Below, in pieces: positions 29,577 to 39,370 of a stretch of DNA of 64,000 bases. The stretch spans positions 361,968 through 425,967 of the forward strand of contig CAWARA010000013.1 of assembly GCA_963784195.1 (NCBI GenBank). The letters run 5' to 3'. How positions within the stretch are numbered: the stretch's first letter is position 1; the number at the start of each line of letters is the position of its first letter. This DNA is from CAVQAH01 sp963784195 (GTDB taxonomy: Bacteria; Acidobacteriota; Vicinamibacteria; Vicinamibacterales; 2-12-FULL-66-21). The translations under genes were made by a program, and so were the position numbers. The notes beneath the pieces are model-generated. The model worked only from the letters and a program-made list of their open reading frames with translations. It did not search any database and was not told where the DNA came from.

Positions 29577-29672
29577 TTGCCGTAGTTCGTAGCTCGTAGC
29601 TCGTAGCATTACGCAGCGCTTTCCGAGCGACGAGCGACGAGCGACGAGCGACGGACCACGGACCACGAGTAA
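29577..29672. repeat. GTAGCTC / GAGCGAC heptad array
   Basis: Tandem GTAGTTC, GTAGCTC, GTAGCTC units are followed by a short loop, then GAGCGAC repeated four times and GGACCAC twice. The arms are only partly complementary, because the words have drifted to a related heptad family. It starts 14 nt after the FecR-domain stop and ends about 40 nt before the haem-binding gene. Confidence 0.8.
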
Positions 29673-29714
29673 CAGTCACTCCTTCGTGCGCGTCCTCTCG
29701 AGCGGAGGTCGCTG

Positions 29715-30163
29715 ATGCGAAGGATCGCGAAGGCCGCCGGCGTGTTACTGGCGGTTGTGTTGTACTCGGCCAGTTCGTGCGTCCCGCCCGCACGAATCCC
29801 ACAACCGATCCCGCGCGCAACCTGCTTCACATTCGACCGGTCCCCGCGCACGTTCAATCCGCGCTCGATCGGGCCTGCCGCGATTGTCATTCGAACGAGA
29901 CGCGCTGGCCGTGGTACAGCAACGTGGCGCCTGTGTCCTGGTTCGTGATCGACCACGTCAACCACGGGCGCAGTCATTTCAACTATTCCGACTGGTCTCG
30001 TTACGACGCCGAAGAAGGCCGCCGGCTGCTCGCGACCGCCTGCCGCCTGGCGCGCGAACAGGAGATGCCACTGTCGTCGTACACGTGGATGCACCGCCAC
30101 GCGAGCCTCAGCCCGGCCGACGTCGACGCCCTCTGCGCCTGGACCGCCGAACCCTCGTCCTGA
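29715..30163 (+). CDS. Secreted haem-binding-domain (CxxCH) protein, frameshifted
   Basis: ATG 29715 has GGAGG 8 nt upstream. A membrane signal or anchor (KAAGVLLAVVLYSAS) is followed, after a frame break at about 29769, by FVRPARTNPTTDPARNL and the single haem-c site ACRDCHSNETRWPWYSNVAP. The tail is rich in Trp and His (VSWFVIDHVNHGRSHFNYSD). This is the Haem_bd (PF14376) pattern, a small c-type cytochrome-like protein. Restoring one C in GGCCAG gives QFVRPARTNP, which fits the family, so the break is most likely a one-base loss. Confidence 0.8.
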
Positions 30164-30228
30164 ACCACCTGTGTGAACCTCGTCCTGAACCACCTGTGTG
30201 AACCCTCGTCCTGAACCCCCGTGTGAAC
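30158..30228. repeat. TCGTCCTGAACC / TGTGTGAACC repeat
   Basis: Three units of about 26 nt, each CTCGTCCTGAACCACC then TGTGTGAAC, the last one degenerate. They overlap the last codons of the haem-binding gene and run up to the RidA promoter. The same words occur in reverse complement at 63766-63832. Confidence 0.8.
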
Positions 30229-30234
30229 TAAAAT
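30229..30234 (+). promoter_or_regulatory. Putative -10 box (TAAAAT) of the triple-RidA gene
   Basis: TAAAAT ends 7 nt before ATG 30242 and directly follows the repeat array. The spacing predicts transcription start at or next to the ATG, a leaderless mRNA. Confidence 0.45.
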
Positions 30235-30241
30235 ACCCCTC

Positions 30242-31420
30242 ATGTTTCACGCTGCCGCGTCCGTTGCGTGTGCCGCTCTCCTTCTGTTCGTGCAAGCCCC
30301 ATCCAAACAGATCATCATGACGAAACCTGCTCCTGTCGGTCCTTATAGCCCGGCGACCAAGGCCGGCGGATTCATCTACGTCTCGGGCACGCTTGCACAG
30401 GATGCCAATGGGGACATGGTTGGCAAAGGCGACATCGCCGCGCAGACGCGACAGGTCGTCGAGCGCATGCGCGAGGTGCTCAAGGCGAGCGGTTCGTCGC
30501 TGGAGCAGGTGGTCGCTGTCACCGTCTACCTGAAGTCGGCGGGCGACTTCGCCGCCATGAACGACGTCTACAAGACGTTCTGGACAGCCAATCCGCCGAC
30601 CCGTACGACCGTGATCAGCGATCTCGTGCTGCCGGAGGCGCTGGTCGAGATGAGCATGATCGCCGTTCCTACCGGCGCCGAGCGCGTCGTCATCCATCCT
30701 GAAGGATGGATGAAGTCGCCGAACCCCTACAGCTATGCCATCAAGAGCGGCGACACGGTGTTCCTCTCGGGCCTGGTGTCTCGGAACGGCAAAGACAACA
30801 GCGTCGTCCAGGGTGACATCATCGCGCAAACGAAGACGGTCCTGGACAATGCCGGCGAGCTGTTGAAGGCGGCGGGCCTGACGCACGCGAACGTCGTGAG
30901 CGCGCGCATCTATCTGCCGGACACTGCCGTGTTTCAACAGATGAACGAGACGTATCGCACGTACTTCCCGTCCGCCCCGCCGGCGCGTGCGACGGTCAAG
31001 ATGGGCCTGGCCGGTAGTCAGTATGCCGTCGAAATCACGATGGTGGCGTCGACCGCAAAGAAGGAGGTCATCTCGGATGGCCGTCCGGCGAACCCGAACC
31101 TGAGCGCGGCGATCCGCGCCGGCAACAAGGTGTACGTGTCAGGGATGCTTGGGAACACGCCAGAAACCAAGGGCGATACGGCGGCGCAGACGCGAGAGAC
31201 GCTCACCCGGATTCGCCGCGCGCTCGAAGCCGCCGGATGCACGCCAGCCGACGTGGTCGACTCGCTCGTCTACCTGACCGACCTGCAGAATTTTGCCGCG
31301 ATGAACGGCCCGTACCGCGAGTTCTTCCAGAAGGACTTCCCGGCTCGCGCAACGGTGCAGTCGGGCCTCGTCGCAGCTGACGGTCTCGTGGAGATCATGT
31401 TCACGGCGGTGAAACAGTGA
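30242..31420 (+). CDS. Three tandem RidA/YjgF domains with a signal-like N-terminus
   Basis: 392 residues made of three Rid domains of about 125 residues each. They begin near GPYSPATKAGGFIYVSGTLA, NPYSYAIKSGDTVFLSGLVS and NPNLSAAIRAGNKVYVSGML. The Arg corresponding to the RidA active-site residue is present in all three (TRTTVISDL, ARATVKMGL, ARATVQSGL). RidA hydrolyses reactive enamine/imine intermediates made by PLP enzymes. The first ~18 residues (MFHAAASVACAALLLFVQAP) look like a signal peptide, which would export it; this conflicts with a cytosolic RidA role unless translation starts later, at MTKPAPVGPYSP. Its stop overlaps a threonine dehydratase gene. Confidence 0.9.
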   Translation: MFHAAASVACAALLLFVQAPSKQIIMTKPAPVGPYSPATKAGGFIYVSGTLAQDANGDMVGKGDIAAQTRQVVERMREVLKASGSSLEQVVAVTVYLKSAGDFAAMNDVYKTFWTANPPTRTTVISDLVLPEALVEMSMIAVPTGAERVVIHPEGWMKSPNPYSYAIKSGDTVFLSGLVSRNGKDNSVVQGDIIAQTKTVLDNAGELLKAAGLTHANVVSARIYLPDTAVFQQMNETYRTYFPSAPPARATVKMGLAGSQYAVEITMVASTAKKEVISDGRPANPNLSAAIRAGNKVYVSGMLGNTPETKGDTAAQTRETLTRIRRALEAAGCTPADVVDSLVYLTDLQNFAAMNGPYREFFQKDFPARATVQSGLVAADGLVEIMFTAVKQ

Positions 31421-32383
31421 AACTGCCCCTGGGGCGTGACGTGTTCGAGTCGGCGTTCGAGCTGGTTGCACCGCACACCCATCGGACGCCGCTGCTGACG
31501 TCACGCATGCTCAGCGAGCGAAGCGGATTCGACGTGCGCCTGAAGGCCGAGATGTTCCAGCGCACGGGTTCCTACAAGATCCGCGGACCGCTGAACAAAT
31601 TCTCGCGGTTGTCGGACGAACAGCGCGCGCGGGGCGTCGTCTGTTCCTCGGCTGGGCAATCATGCCCAGGGTGTCGCGCTGGCTGCCCAGATCTACGGCA
31701 TCAACGCCGTCGTCGTGATGGCCGAGAACGCCACGGCGTCAAAGGTCGCCGCCACGCGTGGCTATGGCGCGGAGGTCGTCCGGCACGGGCAGATCTGGGA
31801 CGAGGCGAACGAGAAGGCCAAGGAGCTCGTCCGCGATCGTGGCCTGACGTATGTGCATCCGTTCGACGATCTCGACCTGATCGCGGGTCAGGGCACGCTC
31901 GGCCTCGAAGTCGTTCGTGACTGGCCCGACGTGGACATCATCGTCGTGCCCATCGGCGGCGGCGGATTGATCTCCGGCGTGTCCATGGCAGCACGGGCGC
32001 TCAAGCCGAACGTCAAGATCATCGGCGTCGAGTCCTCCGGCGCGCCCGGCATGTACGACAGCGTCCGGGCCGGATCGGTGGTGACGCTCGACAAGGTCGA
32101 TTGCATCATCGATGGTTTGCGGGTGAAGCGCGTGGGCGAAACGACATTCGAGGTCGTGCGGCGGTACGTCGACGAGATCGTGACGTTGCCGGATGAGCGG
32201 ATCTTCGATGCGATGATCTGGATCATGACTCACGCCAAGCTCGTCGTTGAAGGTGCCGCCGCAGCGCCCGTCGGCGCGTTGCTCGACGGCCTCGTCAAGG
32301 CGCCCCCTGGCACGAAGGTAGCGTGCGTGTTGAGCGGTGGCAACGTCGACCTCGAACAGCTGCGTGGCCTGCGCTGGAATTGA
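31417..32383 (+). CDS. Threonine dehydratase-like PLP enzyme, frameshifted
   Basis: GTG 31417 overlaps the RidA stop (GTGA). PLP-fold type II: the Schiff-base Lys lies in QRTGSYKIRGPLNKF and the glycine-rich phosphate loop in PIGGGGLISGV. There is also GVVCSSAG, and after a break at about 31663 the sequence resumes in the NHAQGVALAAQIYG frame. Removing one G from GCTGGGCAATCAT restores SAGNHAQGVA exactly. It ends without the C-terminal ACT regulatory domain, so it resembles the catabolic or serine/threonine dehydratase class (about 320 residues). The product of this reaction, 2-aminoacrylate or 2-aminocrotonate, is the known substrate of RidA. Confidence 0.88.
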
Positions 32384-32385
32384 CG

Positions 32386-32450
32386 TAGTGTCCGGCTTTA
32401 GCCGGACCCATCGTGAGCCGGACCCCATTGTCAGCCGGGACCCCAACCTC
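32386..32450. repeat. GTCCGGCTTTAGCCGGAC palindrome with GAGCCGGACCCC copies
   Basis: A perfect hairpin GTCCGGC-ttta-GCCGGAC (32390-32407) is followed by TGAGCCGGACCCC and TCAGCCGGGACCCC. It occupies the whole gap between the dehydratase and DUF523 genes. I recognise this word as a frequent dispersed palindrome of Vicinamibacteria-like genomes. Confidence 0.75.
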
Positions 32451-33413
32451 ATGGCGGACTCACGCATTCGAATCGGCATCTCGTCCTGCCTTCTCGGACA
32501 GGAAGTCCGATTCGACGGCGGTCACAAGCGTGATCCGTTCCTCACAGACATCCTTGGTCCACACGTCGAGTGGGTGCCCGTGTGCCCGGAAGTCGAAGTC
32601 GGCATGGGGACGCCGCGCGAGCCGGTTCGACTCGTTCGCCCGAAGCGGTCGAGCAGCAGTCTCCTCATGGTCTCGACGCGGACAGCCACCGACTACACCG
32701 ATCGCATGAACAGCTGGGCGGCCCGGCGCGTGGAGGAGCTCGCTTTGGAGGGTCTGTCCGGCTATGTTCTGAAGAAGGACTCGCCGAGCTGCGGCATGGA
32801 ACGCGTGAAGGTGTATCCGGCGAATGGCATGCCCGAGCGATCGGGGCGTGGATTGTTTGCCACGGCCTTGAAGAACCGTTTCGCCTCGCTACCGGTCGAA
32901 GAAGAGGGACGGCTCTCCGATCCGCGCCTTCGCGAGAATTTTATCGAGCGGGTATTTGCGTATCGGCGTCTCAAGGATCTCCTCGCCGCAAACTGGAACA
33001 TAGGAGCGCTCGTTCGCTTTCATACCTCGCACAAGATGGCGCTGCTCGCACATTCGACCACGGCGTACAACGAGCTGGGCCGGCTCGTGGCGGGCGCAAA
33101 GGCGCTGGGGAAGCGTGAATTGCGCGACCGGTACGAACGGCTGTTCATGGAAACCCTTACGGCGATGGCGACCACGCGCAAACATACCAACGTACTCAGC
33201 CACATGGCCGGACATCTCAAACGTCTGCTCGACGACGGGTCGAGGCGTGAGTTGCATCAATCAATCGACGAGTACCGCCGCGGGCTCGTGCCCCTGGTCG
33301 TTCCGCTGACCCTGATCCGTCACCACGTTCGCGTGCACGACGTCGAGTATCTGGTCGGCCAGACCTACCTCGATCCCCACCCGCGTGAACTGATGCTGCG
33401 CAACCATGTCTGA
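32451..33413 (+). CDS. DUF523-DUF1722 (YbgA-like) fusion protein
   Basis: 320 residues. The N-terminal DUF523 half has IGISSCLLGQEVRFDGGHKR, VPVCPEVEVGMGTPREPVRL and KKDSPSCGMERV, with three conserved Cys-containing motifs. The C-terminal DUF1722 half contains LLAANWNIGALVRFHTSHKM, TAMATTRKHTNVLSHMAGHL and an end YLDPHPRELMLRNHV. This two-domain order is common. No activity is firmly assigned to it, though family members occur near thiouridine and radical chemistry genes. ATG 32451 begins right after the repeat. The last 8 nt overlap fdhD. Confidence 0.88.
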   Translation: MADSRIRIGISSCLLGQEVRFDGGHKRDPFLTDILGPHVEWVPVCPEVEVGMGTPREPVRLVRPKRSSSSLLMVSTRTATDYTDRMNSWAARRVEELALEGLSGYVLKKDSPSCGMERVKVYPANGMPERSGRGLFATALKNRFASLPVEEEGRLSDPRLRENFIERVFAYRRLKDLLAANWNIGALVRFHTSHKMALLAHSTTAYNELGRLVAGAKALGKRELRDRYERLFMETLTAMATTRKHTNVLSHMAGHLKRLLDDGSRRELHQSIDEYRRGLVPLVVPLTLIRHHVRVHDVEYLVGQTYLDPHPRELMLRNHV

Positions 33414-34249
33414 CGTTCCAGCCCGGCCGTCGGCGGCAAAGTTCACGAGGGTTCAGGTGCGGCGAATTGGCCGCCAGCGTGACAATGCGGTGGACGATCT
33501 CGCCGCGGTGGAAGAACCGCTCGAAGTGCGGCTGCACGGGCGACCGTTCGCGGTGATCATGCGGACGCCCGGCGACGATCGGGCGCTGGCGGCCGGATTC
33601 CTGTTGTCGGAAGGTGTCGTGGCCGGCCTCGACGATCTCGGCGCGGTCGAGCACTGCCGTCACCCCGATCATCCCGAAACCCACAACATCGTCGACGTCT
33701 ACCTTCACGGCCACGCCGCGGCGAACCTTGAAGGTCTTTTGCACGAACGCCGCAACGTGCTCACGAATTCGTCGTGTGGCCTGTGCGGGCGGGTCACCAT
33801 CGAGTCGCTGCAGCTGCGCGTGGACCCGATCGTCAGCACGTGGAGGATAACGCGCGAGATCGTGGCGGCCTTGCCCGACCGCCTTCGCGAACGTCAGGTG
33901 ACGTTCGCGGAAACCGGTGGTCTTCACGCCGCCGGTCTGTTCCAGCCAGACGGCACCTGCGACCTGATTGCGGAGGATGTTGGCCGTCACAACGCCGTGG
34001 ACAAGGTGGTCGGCGCGATGCTGATGGAGAACCGCGTGCCGCTTACAGCGCACGCGCTCGTGGTCAGCGGCCGGACGTCCTTCGAGATCGTGCAGAAGGC
34101 CTGGGTCGCAGGCATCGCGCTGGTCTGCGCCGTGTCAGCCCCGTCGAGCCTGGCCATCGAGCTCGCGCACGAAGCAGGGATCACGCTGCTCGGATTCGTC
34201 CGGGACGGCGGGTTTCAACGTGTATTCGCATCCCGGGCGCATCGAGTAG
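33406..34249 (+). CDS. fdhD: FdhD, formate dehydrogenase accessory sulfurtransferase, frameshifted at 3' end
   Basis: FdhD delivers sulfur to the molybdenum cofactor of formate dehydrogenase. Visible features are EEPLEVRLHGRPFAVIMRTP, the sulfur-carrying CxxC in TNSSCGLCGRVTIES (about residue 125), ETGGLHAAGLF and AEDVGRHNAVDKVVG. As written, the frame runs on to 34329. Removing one G at about 34211 gives the expected end GGFNVYSHPGRIE and stop TAG at 34247-34249. No formate dehydrogenase subunit is in the window. It overlaps the upstream DUF523 gene by 8 nt. Confidence 0.92.
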
Positions 34250-34304
34250 CGCCAGATCACTTCCGACTCTACGCGCAGAGCCACCACGTTTTCTCGAGTA
34301 GCGG

Positions 34305-37300
34305 TCAGCTTCCTGATCGCCCCACCTGAGTCACGATCGTCGGCAGATTCCGCGCCCGAAGCTGCTCGTTGAACGCACCAACGTCGCGGGTGAACAGCGT
34401 CTCGAGGTCGCTGGCCAGACTTCGCAAGCGGCCTTCCAGGACCTTCTGCACCTCGAGCTGCTGAGCCGTTGGGCCGAAGTCGCCACTCATCAGGCCGTTC
34501 GCCAGGTAGACCAGCTTGCCCTGCAGTTTCGCGCCCCACCGGACGCCGTCCTGCCCCTGCCCTGTCATCCGCACCTCGATTAGGTTGGTTTCCAGATCGA
34601 CGAGCTTCCTGTCCAGCTCGTCCCCACCTTTTCTGATCTCCTGATCGGGGATGATGCGCGAGAGGTACGCAATCTGGCTGCGCACCAGCTCGAGCCGATT
34701 GATCATGTCAGCCGCCTGGTCGATGCCGGCCGCGATTTCTGTCAACACTTTCATCTGCTGCTGGATGTCGGCATCGCTCCCGCCCGAGTTGGGATCCTTA
34801 CGGACTTCGAGCTTCTGCGTGAACTGTTTGCCCCCGACGCTGACTTGAACGGTATAGGTTCCCGGCGGCGCGAGGATTGACAGTCGTCCCGCTCCTGGCG
34901 CGGACCGCGTCCCGTCCGGGCTGAACGTCACATCAGGCACGTAGAGCGGTGGCGTCCGGAGCCGGACCTCGCGTGTGGGCTCGTAACGCAGATCCCAGTG
35001 GACGCGGTTCAGTCCCGCACTCTTCGGCCCACGGAGGCGCCGCACCACGGTTCCTTCGGGATTGAGGATGGTGATGGCAACCTCCCCAGCTGGCTCTGAC
35101 TTCAGGAAGTAGTTGATTGAGGCACCGTATGGCGGGTTGTCGCCGGTCGCCGGATCGTTGGCGAGCGACGCCGGTGGCGTGATCTCGCGGAAGCGGTACG
35201 CCGGACGCGGCGCGAAAAGGTGCACGTCCGTTGCGGCGACCTGCGCGGTGAACTGCTGCAGCGGCGTGATGTCGTCCAGGATCCAGAAGCCGCGCCCGTA
35301 GGTCGCAATCACCAGATCGTTGAAGTGCTCCTGCACCATGAGCCAGTACACAGGCGCGTGCGGCATATTCACCTGGAGCGGCTGCCAGCTGTCGCCATCG
35401 TCAACAGACACGTAGATCGCGTTCTCGGTTCCGAGATAGAGCAGGCCGCGACGCACTGGATCCTCCCGGATGCAGTGCGCGTAGCTCAACATGCTTTTCG
35501 GAACCCCATTCGTGATCGGTCGCCAACTGCGCCCGTAGTCGGTCGTCTTGTAAACGAACGGATCGCGGTTGTTCACCTGGTGCAGATCGACGGTCAGATA
35601 CGCGGTGCCGGCATCGAACCGCGACGGTTCGATGTTGCCCACCGTGCCCCACGGCGGCAGGTTCGGGATGTTCTTCGTGACGTTCGTCCAGGTCTTGCCG
35701 TTGTCGCGTGTGAGCTGCACCTGGCCGTCGTTGGTCCCTGCCCAGATGAGCCCCTTCTCGACTCGTGACTCGGTGATCGCCATCAGCGTAAAGGCGTACT
35801 CGACGCCGATGTTGTCCGGCGTCAGCCCGCCAGAGGTCTGCTGGCGGGCCTTGTCGTTCGTCGACAGGTCAGGGCTAATCACCTCCCAGCTCTGACCACG
35901 ATTTGTCGTCCGGTGCACGTGCTGGCTGCCGACATAGACCGTGTTACGGTCGTGCGGCGAGATCGAGAGCGGCATGGTCCAGTTGAAACGGTACTTCAAG
36001 TCGGCCGGCGGGCCATTCGACTGATCCGGCCAGACTTCCACGTTGCGCGCCTGGCGCCGGTTCTCCTCGTAAATCGCGACGATGCCGCCGACGCTGCCCG
36101 AGCCGGACGCGCTCGACCAGATCAGATTCGGATCGACGGGATCTGGTGTCGACCACCCGCTCTCGCCGCCCGCAATGGTGTGCCACATGGCCCGCGGGAT
36201 CGATCCACCGGTCCGGCTGTTGCTCGGCCCGCGGTACGAAGGACCGTCCTGCTTGTTGCCGTAGACGTGGTAGGGAATCTGATTGTCGGCCGTCACGTGA
36301 TACATCTGCGCGTTCGGCAGCCGATAACGCACCCACGAACGCCCGCGGTCCAGCGAAATCGACGGCCCGCCATCGTTGCCGATGATCATCCGCTTCGGGT
36401 TCGTCGGATCGATCCACATGTCGTGATTGTCGCCACCCGGCGACGACCGCCCGCCCTGCGCGTCGAGCGTTGCCCCACCGTCGTGCGACACGCTGTAGCC
36501 AGCCGTCAGGAAGTATGTCTCGTGCTCGTTGTCGGGCGCGACGAAGACGTGCGAATAGTAATGCGACCGGCCCATCGCGTTGCGGTCGTAGCTCACGACC
36601 CGCCACGTCTCGCCGCCATCGTCCGATCGCCAGACCTGGCCGCGGTCGGTCTCCTTGCCACGCCAGGGCACGCCGTCCCCGGTCTCGATCAGCGCATAGA
36701 CGCGGTTCGGGTTCGACGGCGCAATGGTGACGATTGTTTTCCCGACCTCGCGCGTGGGCAGACCACGTCCCTGGAGACGCTTCCAGGTCGTTCCGCCGTC
36801 GTTTGAGACGAACAGGCCGCTGCCGGGTCCACCGCTTTCACGCCCCCACGTCTTGATGTCGAACTGCCACATGCCCGCGAAGAGCTTGCGTGGGTTCGAC
36901 GGATCCATCGCGAGCGACGAGCAGCCGGTGTTCTCGTCGACGAACAAGACCCGCTCCCAGGTCTTGCCGCCGTCGGTGGTCCGGAAGACACCGCGCTCCT
37001 GCTGCGGCCCATAGGCATGCCCCAGCGCGCAGGCCATCGCCTCGTCCGGCTTTGATGGATGGACGACAATTCTGCCGATGCGACCGGTCTGTTCGAGCCC
37101 CATGCGGCTCCAGCTCTTCCCTGCGTCGGTCGATTTGAAAATACCCTCGCCAACCGAGATGTGGCTCCTGATGCAAGACTCGCCTGTACCTGCCCAGACC
37201 GTGCTGGGATCCGAGGGAGCTGCGGCAATGTCGCCGATGGAGTGCACGAGCTGACCGTCGAAAATCGGCTCCCAGCTCGCGCCGCCATCCGAGGTCTTGA

Positions 37301-37511
37301 AGATGCCGCCGGACGCCGAGCCGGCGTAGTACACGAGCGGATCGCCCGGCACACCGGCAACGGCGCTCACACGATTGCCTTCAGGCCCGATATGCCGCCA
37401 CCGGAGCTGCCCGAACATGTCGGCGTTAAGCGCGTGGGGCTGTCCGATCAGAACGGGGCCGGCGAGCATGAGGCTGGCAATGAGCAGCGGACGGAGTCTG
37501 GACGGCGTCAT
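34305..37511 (-). CDS. Secreted sortilin/VPS10-like beta-propeller protein
   Basis: 1068 residues with AAGGAG before the ATG and a signal peptide (LLIASLMLAGPVLIG). Many BNR/Asp-box motifs are present (SDGGASWEP, STDAGKSWSR, TDGGKTWER, NDGGTTWKR, DDGDSWQPL), forming one large or two seven-bladed propellers. The ~250-residue C-terminal part has an Ig-like stretch (GEVAITILNPEGTVVRRL) and a helical end. This is the glycosyl-hydrolase-like family often annotated as WD40/YVTN/BNR or sortilin N-terminal (PF15902). Genuine glycosidase activity is not established. It is convergent with fdhD. Confidence 0.85.
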   Translation of the reverse strand: MTPSRLRPLLIASLMLAGPVLIGQPHALNADMFGQLRWRHIGPEGNRVSAVAGVPGDPLVYYAGSASGGIFKTSDGGASWEPIFDGQLVHSIGDIAAAPSDPSTVWAGTGESCIRSHISVGEGIFKSTDAGKSWSRMGLEQTGRIGRIVVHPSKPDEAMACALGHAYGPQQERGVFRTTDGGKTWERVLFVDENTGCSSLAMDPSNPRKLFAGMWQFDIKTWGRESGGPGSGLFVSNDGGTTWKRLQGRGLPTREVGKTIVTIAPSNPNRVYALIETGDGVPWRGKETDRGQVWRSDDGGETWRVVSYDRNAMGRSHYYSHVFVAPDNEHETYFLTAGYSVSHDGGATLDAQGGRSSPGGDNHDMWIDPTNPKRMIIGNDGGPSISLDRGRSWVRYRLPNAQMYHVTADNQIPYHVYGNKQDGPSYRGPSNSRTGGSIPRAMWHTIAGGESGWSTPDPVDPNLIWSSASGSGSVGGIVAIYEENRRQARNVEVWPDQSNGPPADLKYRFNWTMPLSISPHDRNTVYVGSQHVHRTTNRGQSWEVISPDLSTNDKARQQTSGGLTPDNIGVEYAFTLMAITESRVEKGLIWAGTNDGQVQLTRDNGKTWTNVTKNIPNLPPWGTVGNIEPSRFDAGTAYLTVDLHQVNNRDPFVYKTTDYGRSWRPITNGVPKSMLSYAHCIREDPVRRGLLYLGTENAIYVSVDDGDSWQPLQVNMPHAPVYWLMVQEHFNDLVIATYGRGFWILDDITPLQQFTAQVAATDVHLFAPRPAYRFREITPPASLANDPATGDNPPYGASINYFLKSEPAGEVAITILNPEGTVVRRLRGPKSAGLNRVHWDLRYEPTREVRLRTPPLYVPDVTFSPDGTRSAPGAGRLSILAPPGTYTVQVSVGGKQFTQKLEVRKDPNSGGSDADIQQQMKVLTEIAAGIDQAADMINRLELVRSQIAYLSRIIPDQEIRKGGDELDRKLVDLETNLIEVRMTGQGQDGVRWGAKLQGKLVYLANGLMSGDFGPTAQQLEVQKVLEGRLRSLASDLETLFTRDVGAFNEQLRARNLPTIVTQVGRSGS

Positions 37512-37559
37512 GGATTCGACTCCTTCGAGAGTAGGCGGAATGCGGAGGGTAGTGTAGAT

Positions 37560-37625
37560 CCACAGCTGTCAGCTGTCAGCTGTGCTCTCAGCTCGAGGTT
37601 CAAAGCTCAAAGCTGATGGCTGATG
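37560..37625. repeat. CAGCTGT heptad array
   Basis: CAGCTGT repeats three times and is followed by CTCTCAGCTCGAGG, then TTCAAAGCTCAAAGCTGATG and GCTGATGA. The words AGCTGTC and AAGCTGA drift along the array. It lies upstream of the propeller gene and downstream of the nucleotidase gene, which are read in the same direction. Confidence 0.7.
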
Positions 37626-37654
37626 AAGTCGATTCTCGGCACAGACCTGGCCTT

Positions 37655-39199
37655 TTATCGTCCTGGCTGACGGAGACTGACGATACGGCCGTCGACGCTC
37701 GGCTTGATGGGCCCGTTGGCCAACCGGCGACGCACGATGTCTCGCAGGTCGCCACCGAGTTCGAAGTGCGCCGTCGGCAGCGTGTATCCATCCATGTTGC
37801 CCGCGGTCGTGAGGAAAGCTACGGTGGCGAGCGTATAGATTCGGTGCCGTTCGAGCGGCTCGTTGCCGACTACAGTCCAGAGAATGCGATGACCAATTGG
37901 GTTATCCGGATCAAATGCAAACTTCAGCCCTGAGACCTGGAGGAAACGGCCGTCCCTCTGCCCCGCCCGGCTGACGCCGTTTTCGAGGGCCTCAAGAAGC
38001 TGGTGGCCAGTCACTTTGACGGCGACTATTCGATCCTGGTAGACGATTGCAGCTTCGAGGTCCTCCTGTGTCAGCGGGCCTGCCGGCACCATACGATCGC
38101 CGCGTAATCCTCCACCGTTGACGAACGCCACGTCGGTGCCCATCTCGGTGCGGATGAGATCGGCGATGTAACTGCCGAAGTTGCTTTCAGTCTCCCTCAC
38201 GACTTCCTCCCGTATATCCAGGGGCACCTCGGTAGCACCGATGTTTCCTGAAAGCGTGCGCATTTCGGCGGCGTAGGGTGACACCGCTCGCGATACGACG
38301 ACATCCGGCGTTATCGAAGCTGGATCTACGGGCTGTCGGCTCAAGCTCTTCTCAACCACCGTGGCACCACTGGCACGCATCGCCTTGACGCTGATGACCC
38401 CGAGGCTTGTGGCATTGGCGCCAGCCTTGGTGATCAACGTCTTGCCAATCAGCTCCGCTATCGGGTCGTGGTCATGGCCGCCGACGATGACGTCGATGTC
38501 GGGCAGCGACGACGCGAGCGCGCGATCCTCTGCCATCAACAAATGAGTGAGGGCGACGATCAGTTGCACACGCTCTCGCTTGAGCTCCTCGATGACGGAC
38601 GAAGCCGCACTCACAGGTTCGCGAAACGTGATGTTGTCGTTGTTGCACCGAACCGGCTCCTTCGGCACGGTCAAGCCGAAGATTCCTATACGTAGGCCCG
38701 CAATGGTGAGCACGCGATAGGGAGCGACCTTCCCCTCTGGCACGTCCATCTCGGCAGGAAGCCGAACATTCGCTGCGACCCACTTGAAGTTCGATTGGCG
38801 GATACGCTCGGCGAGCGTGTGACACCCGAAATCGAATTCATGGTTGCCAAAGGTCACGACGTCCAGCCCAAGCGCGTTCATGGCATCAATCATCTGCGCC
38901 CCTTCGTGTTTGAACTTGATCGACAGAAGGGACGGAGACAGGAAATCCCCCGCATGCAGAACGAGCACCGGTCCGCGCTGCCGCGCATCGCGGACCAGTG
39001 TCCCGACATACGCAAGCCCGCCACGAGGTTTGTACCCGTTCTCTACCCGGGCAGGGAGCGGAAAGATCTCATAGACATCGTTGAGTTGGATGATGGTGAC
39101 CGAATGGACAGGAGGATCAGCGGTGGCGCAGGCGAATGACGCCACCAGAATGAGCAGAACCGACAGAAGGCGCATCCAAGATTTTCGACACGCGTTCAT
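37655..39199 (-). CDS. Secreted 5'-nucleotidase / metallophosphoesterase
   Basis: 514 residues. GGAGTT precedes ATG 39199, and a hydrophobic leader (LLSVLLILVASFACATAD) suggests export, perhaps as a lipoprotein, although the lipobox is not canonical. The metallophosphatase domain shows IIQLNDVYEI, LHAGDFLSPS, FGNHEFDFG and the two metal His in VGGHDHDP. The C-terminal 5_nucleotid_C domain shows NFGSYIADLIRTEMGTDVAF, VNGGGLRG and the substrate-binding region GNMDGYTLPTAHF. It probably releases phosphate and nucleosides in the periplasm. The gene stands alone. Confidence 0.9.
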   Translation of the reverse strand: MNACRKSWMRLLSVLLILVASFACATADPPVHSVTIIQLNDVYEIFPLPARVENGYKPRGGLAYVGTLVRDARQRGPVLVLHAGDFLSPSLLSIKFKHEGAQMIDAMNALGLDVVTFGNHEFDFGCHTLAERIRQSNFKWVAANVRLPAEMDVPEGKVAPYRVLTIAGLRIGIFGLTVPKEPVRCNNDNITFREPVSAASSVIEELKRERVQLIVALTHLLMAEDRALASSLPDIDVIVGGHDHDPIAELIGKTLITKAGANATSLGVISVKAMRASGATVVEKSLSRQPVDPASITPDVVVSRAVSPYAAEMRTLSGNIGATEVPLDIREEVVRETESNFGSYIADLIRTEMGTDVAFVNGGGLRGDRMVPAGPLTQEDLEAAIVYQDRIVAVKVTGHQLLEALENGVSRAGQRDGRFLQVSGLKFAFDPDNPIGHRILWTVVGNEPLERHRIYTLATVAFLTTAGNMDGYTLPTAHFELGGDLRDIVRRRLANGPIKPSVDGRIVSLRQPGR

Positions 39200-39370
39200 A
39201 GACAACTCCGTTTGACAATCAGCGCTGCACCGGTCGCCCCGAACACACAACAAGAGAGAGGTCGCTTCTCCATCACCCACTTTCCAACCTTGGATCCAAG
39301 CTCCGTGCCGGCGACATTTGAACGGCGGAAGTGGACGCCGGCCCACACGCGCGTGGCCGGCTCGCCTCAA

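Noticed and set aside
29577..29672. CRISPR-like array
   Set aside because: Units are 7 nt with no spacers and no cas gene is near; the same holds for the other arrays in the window.
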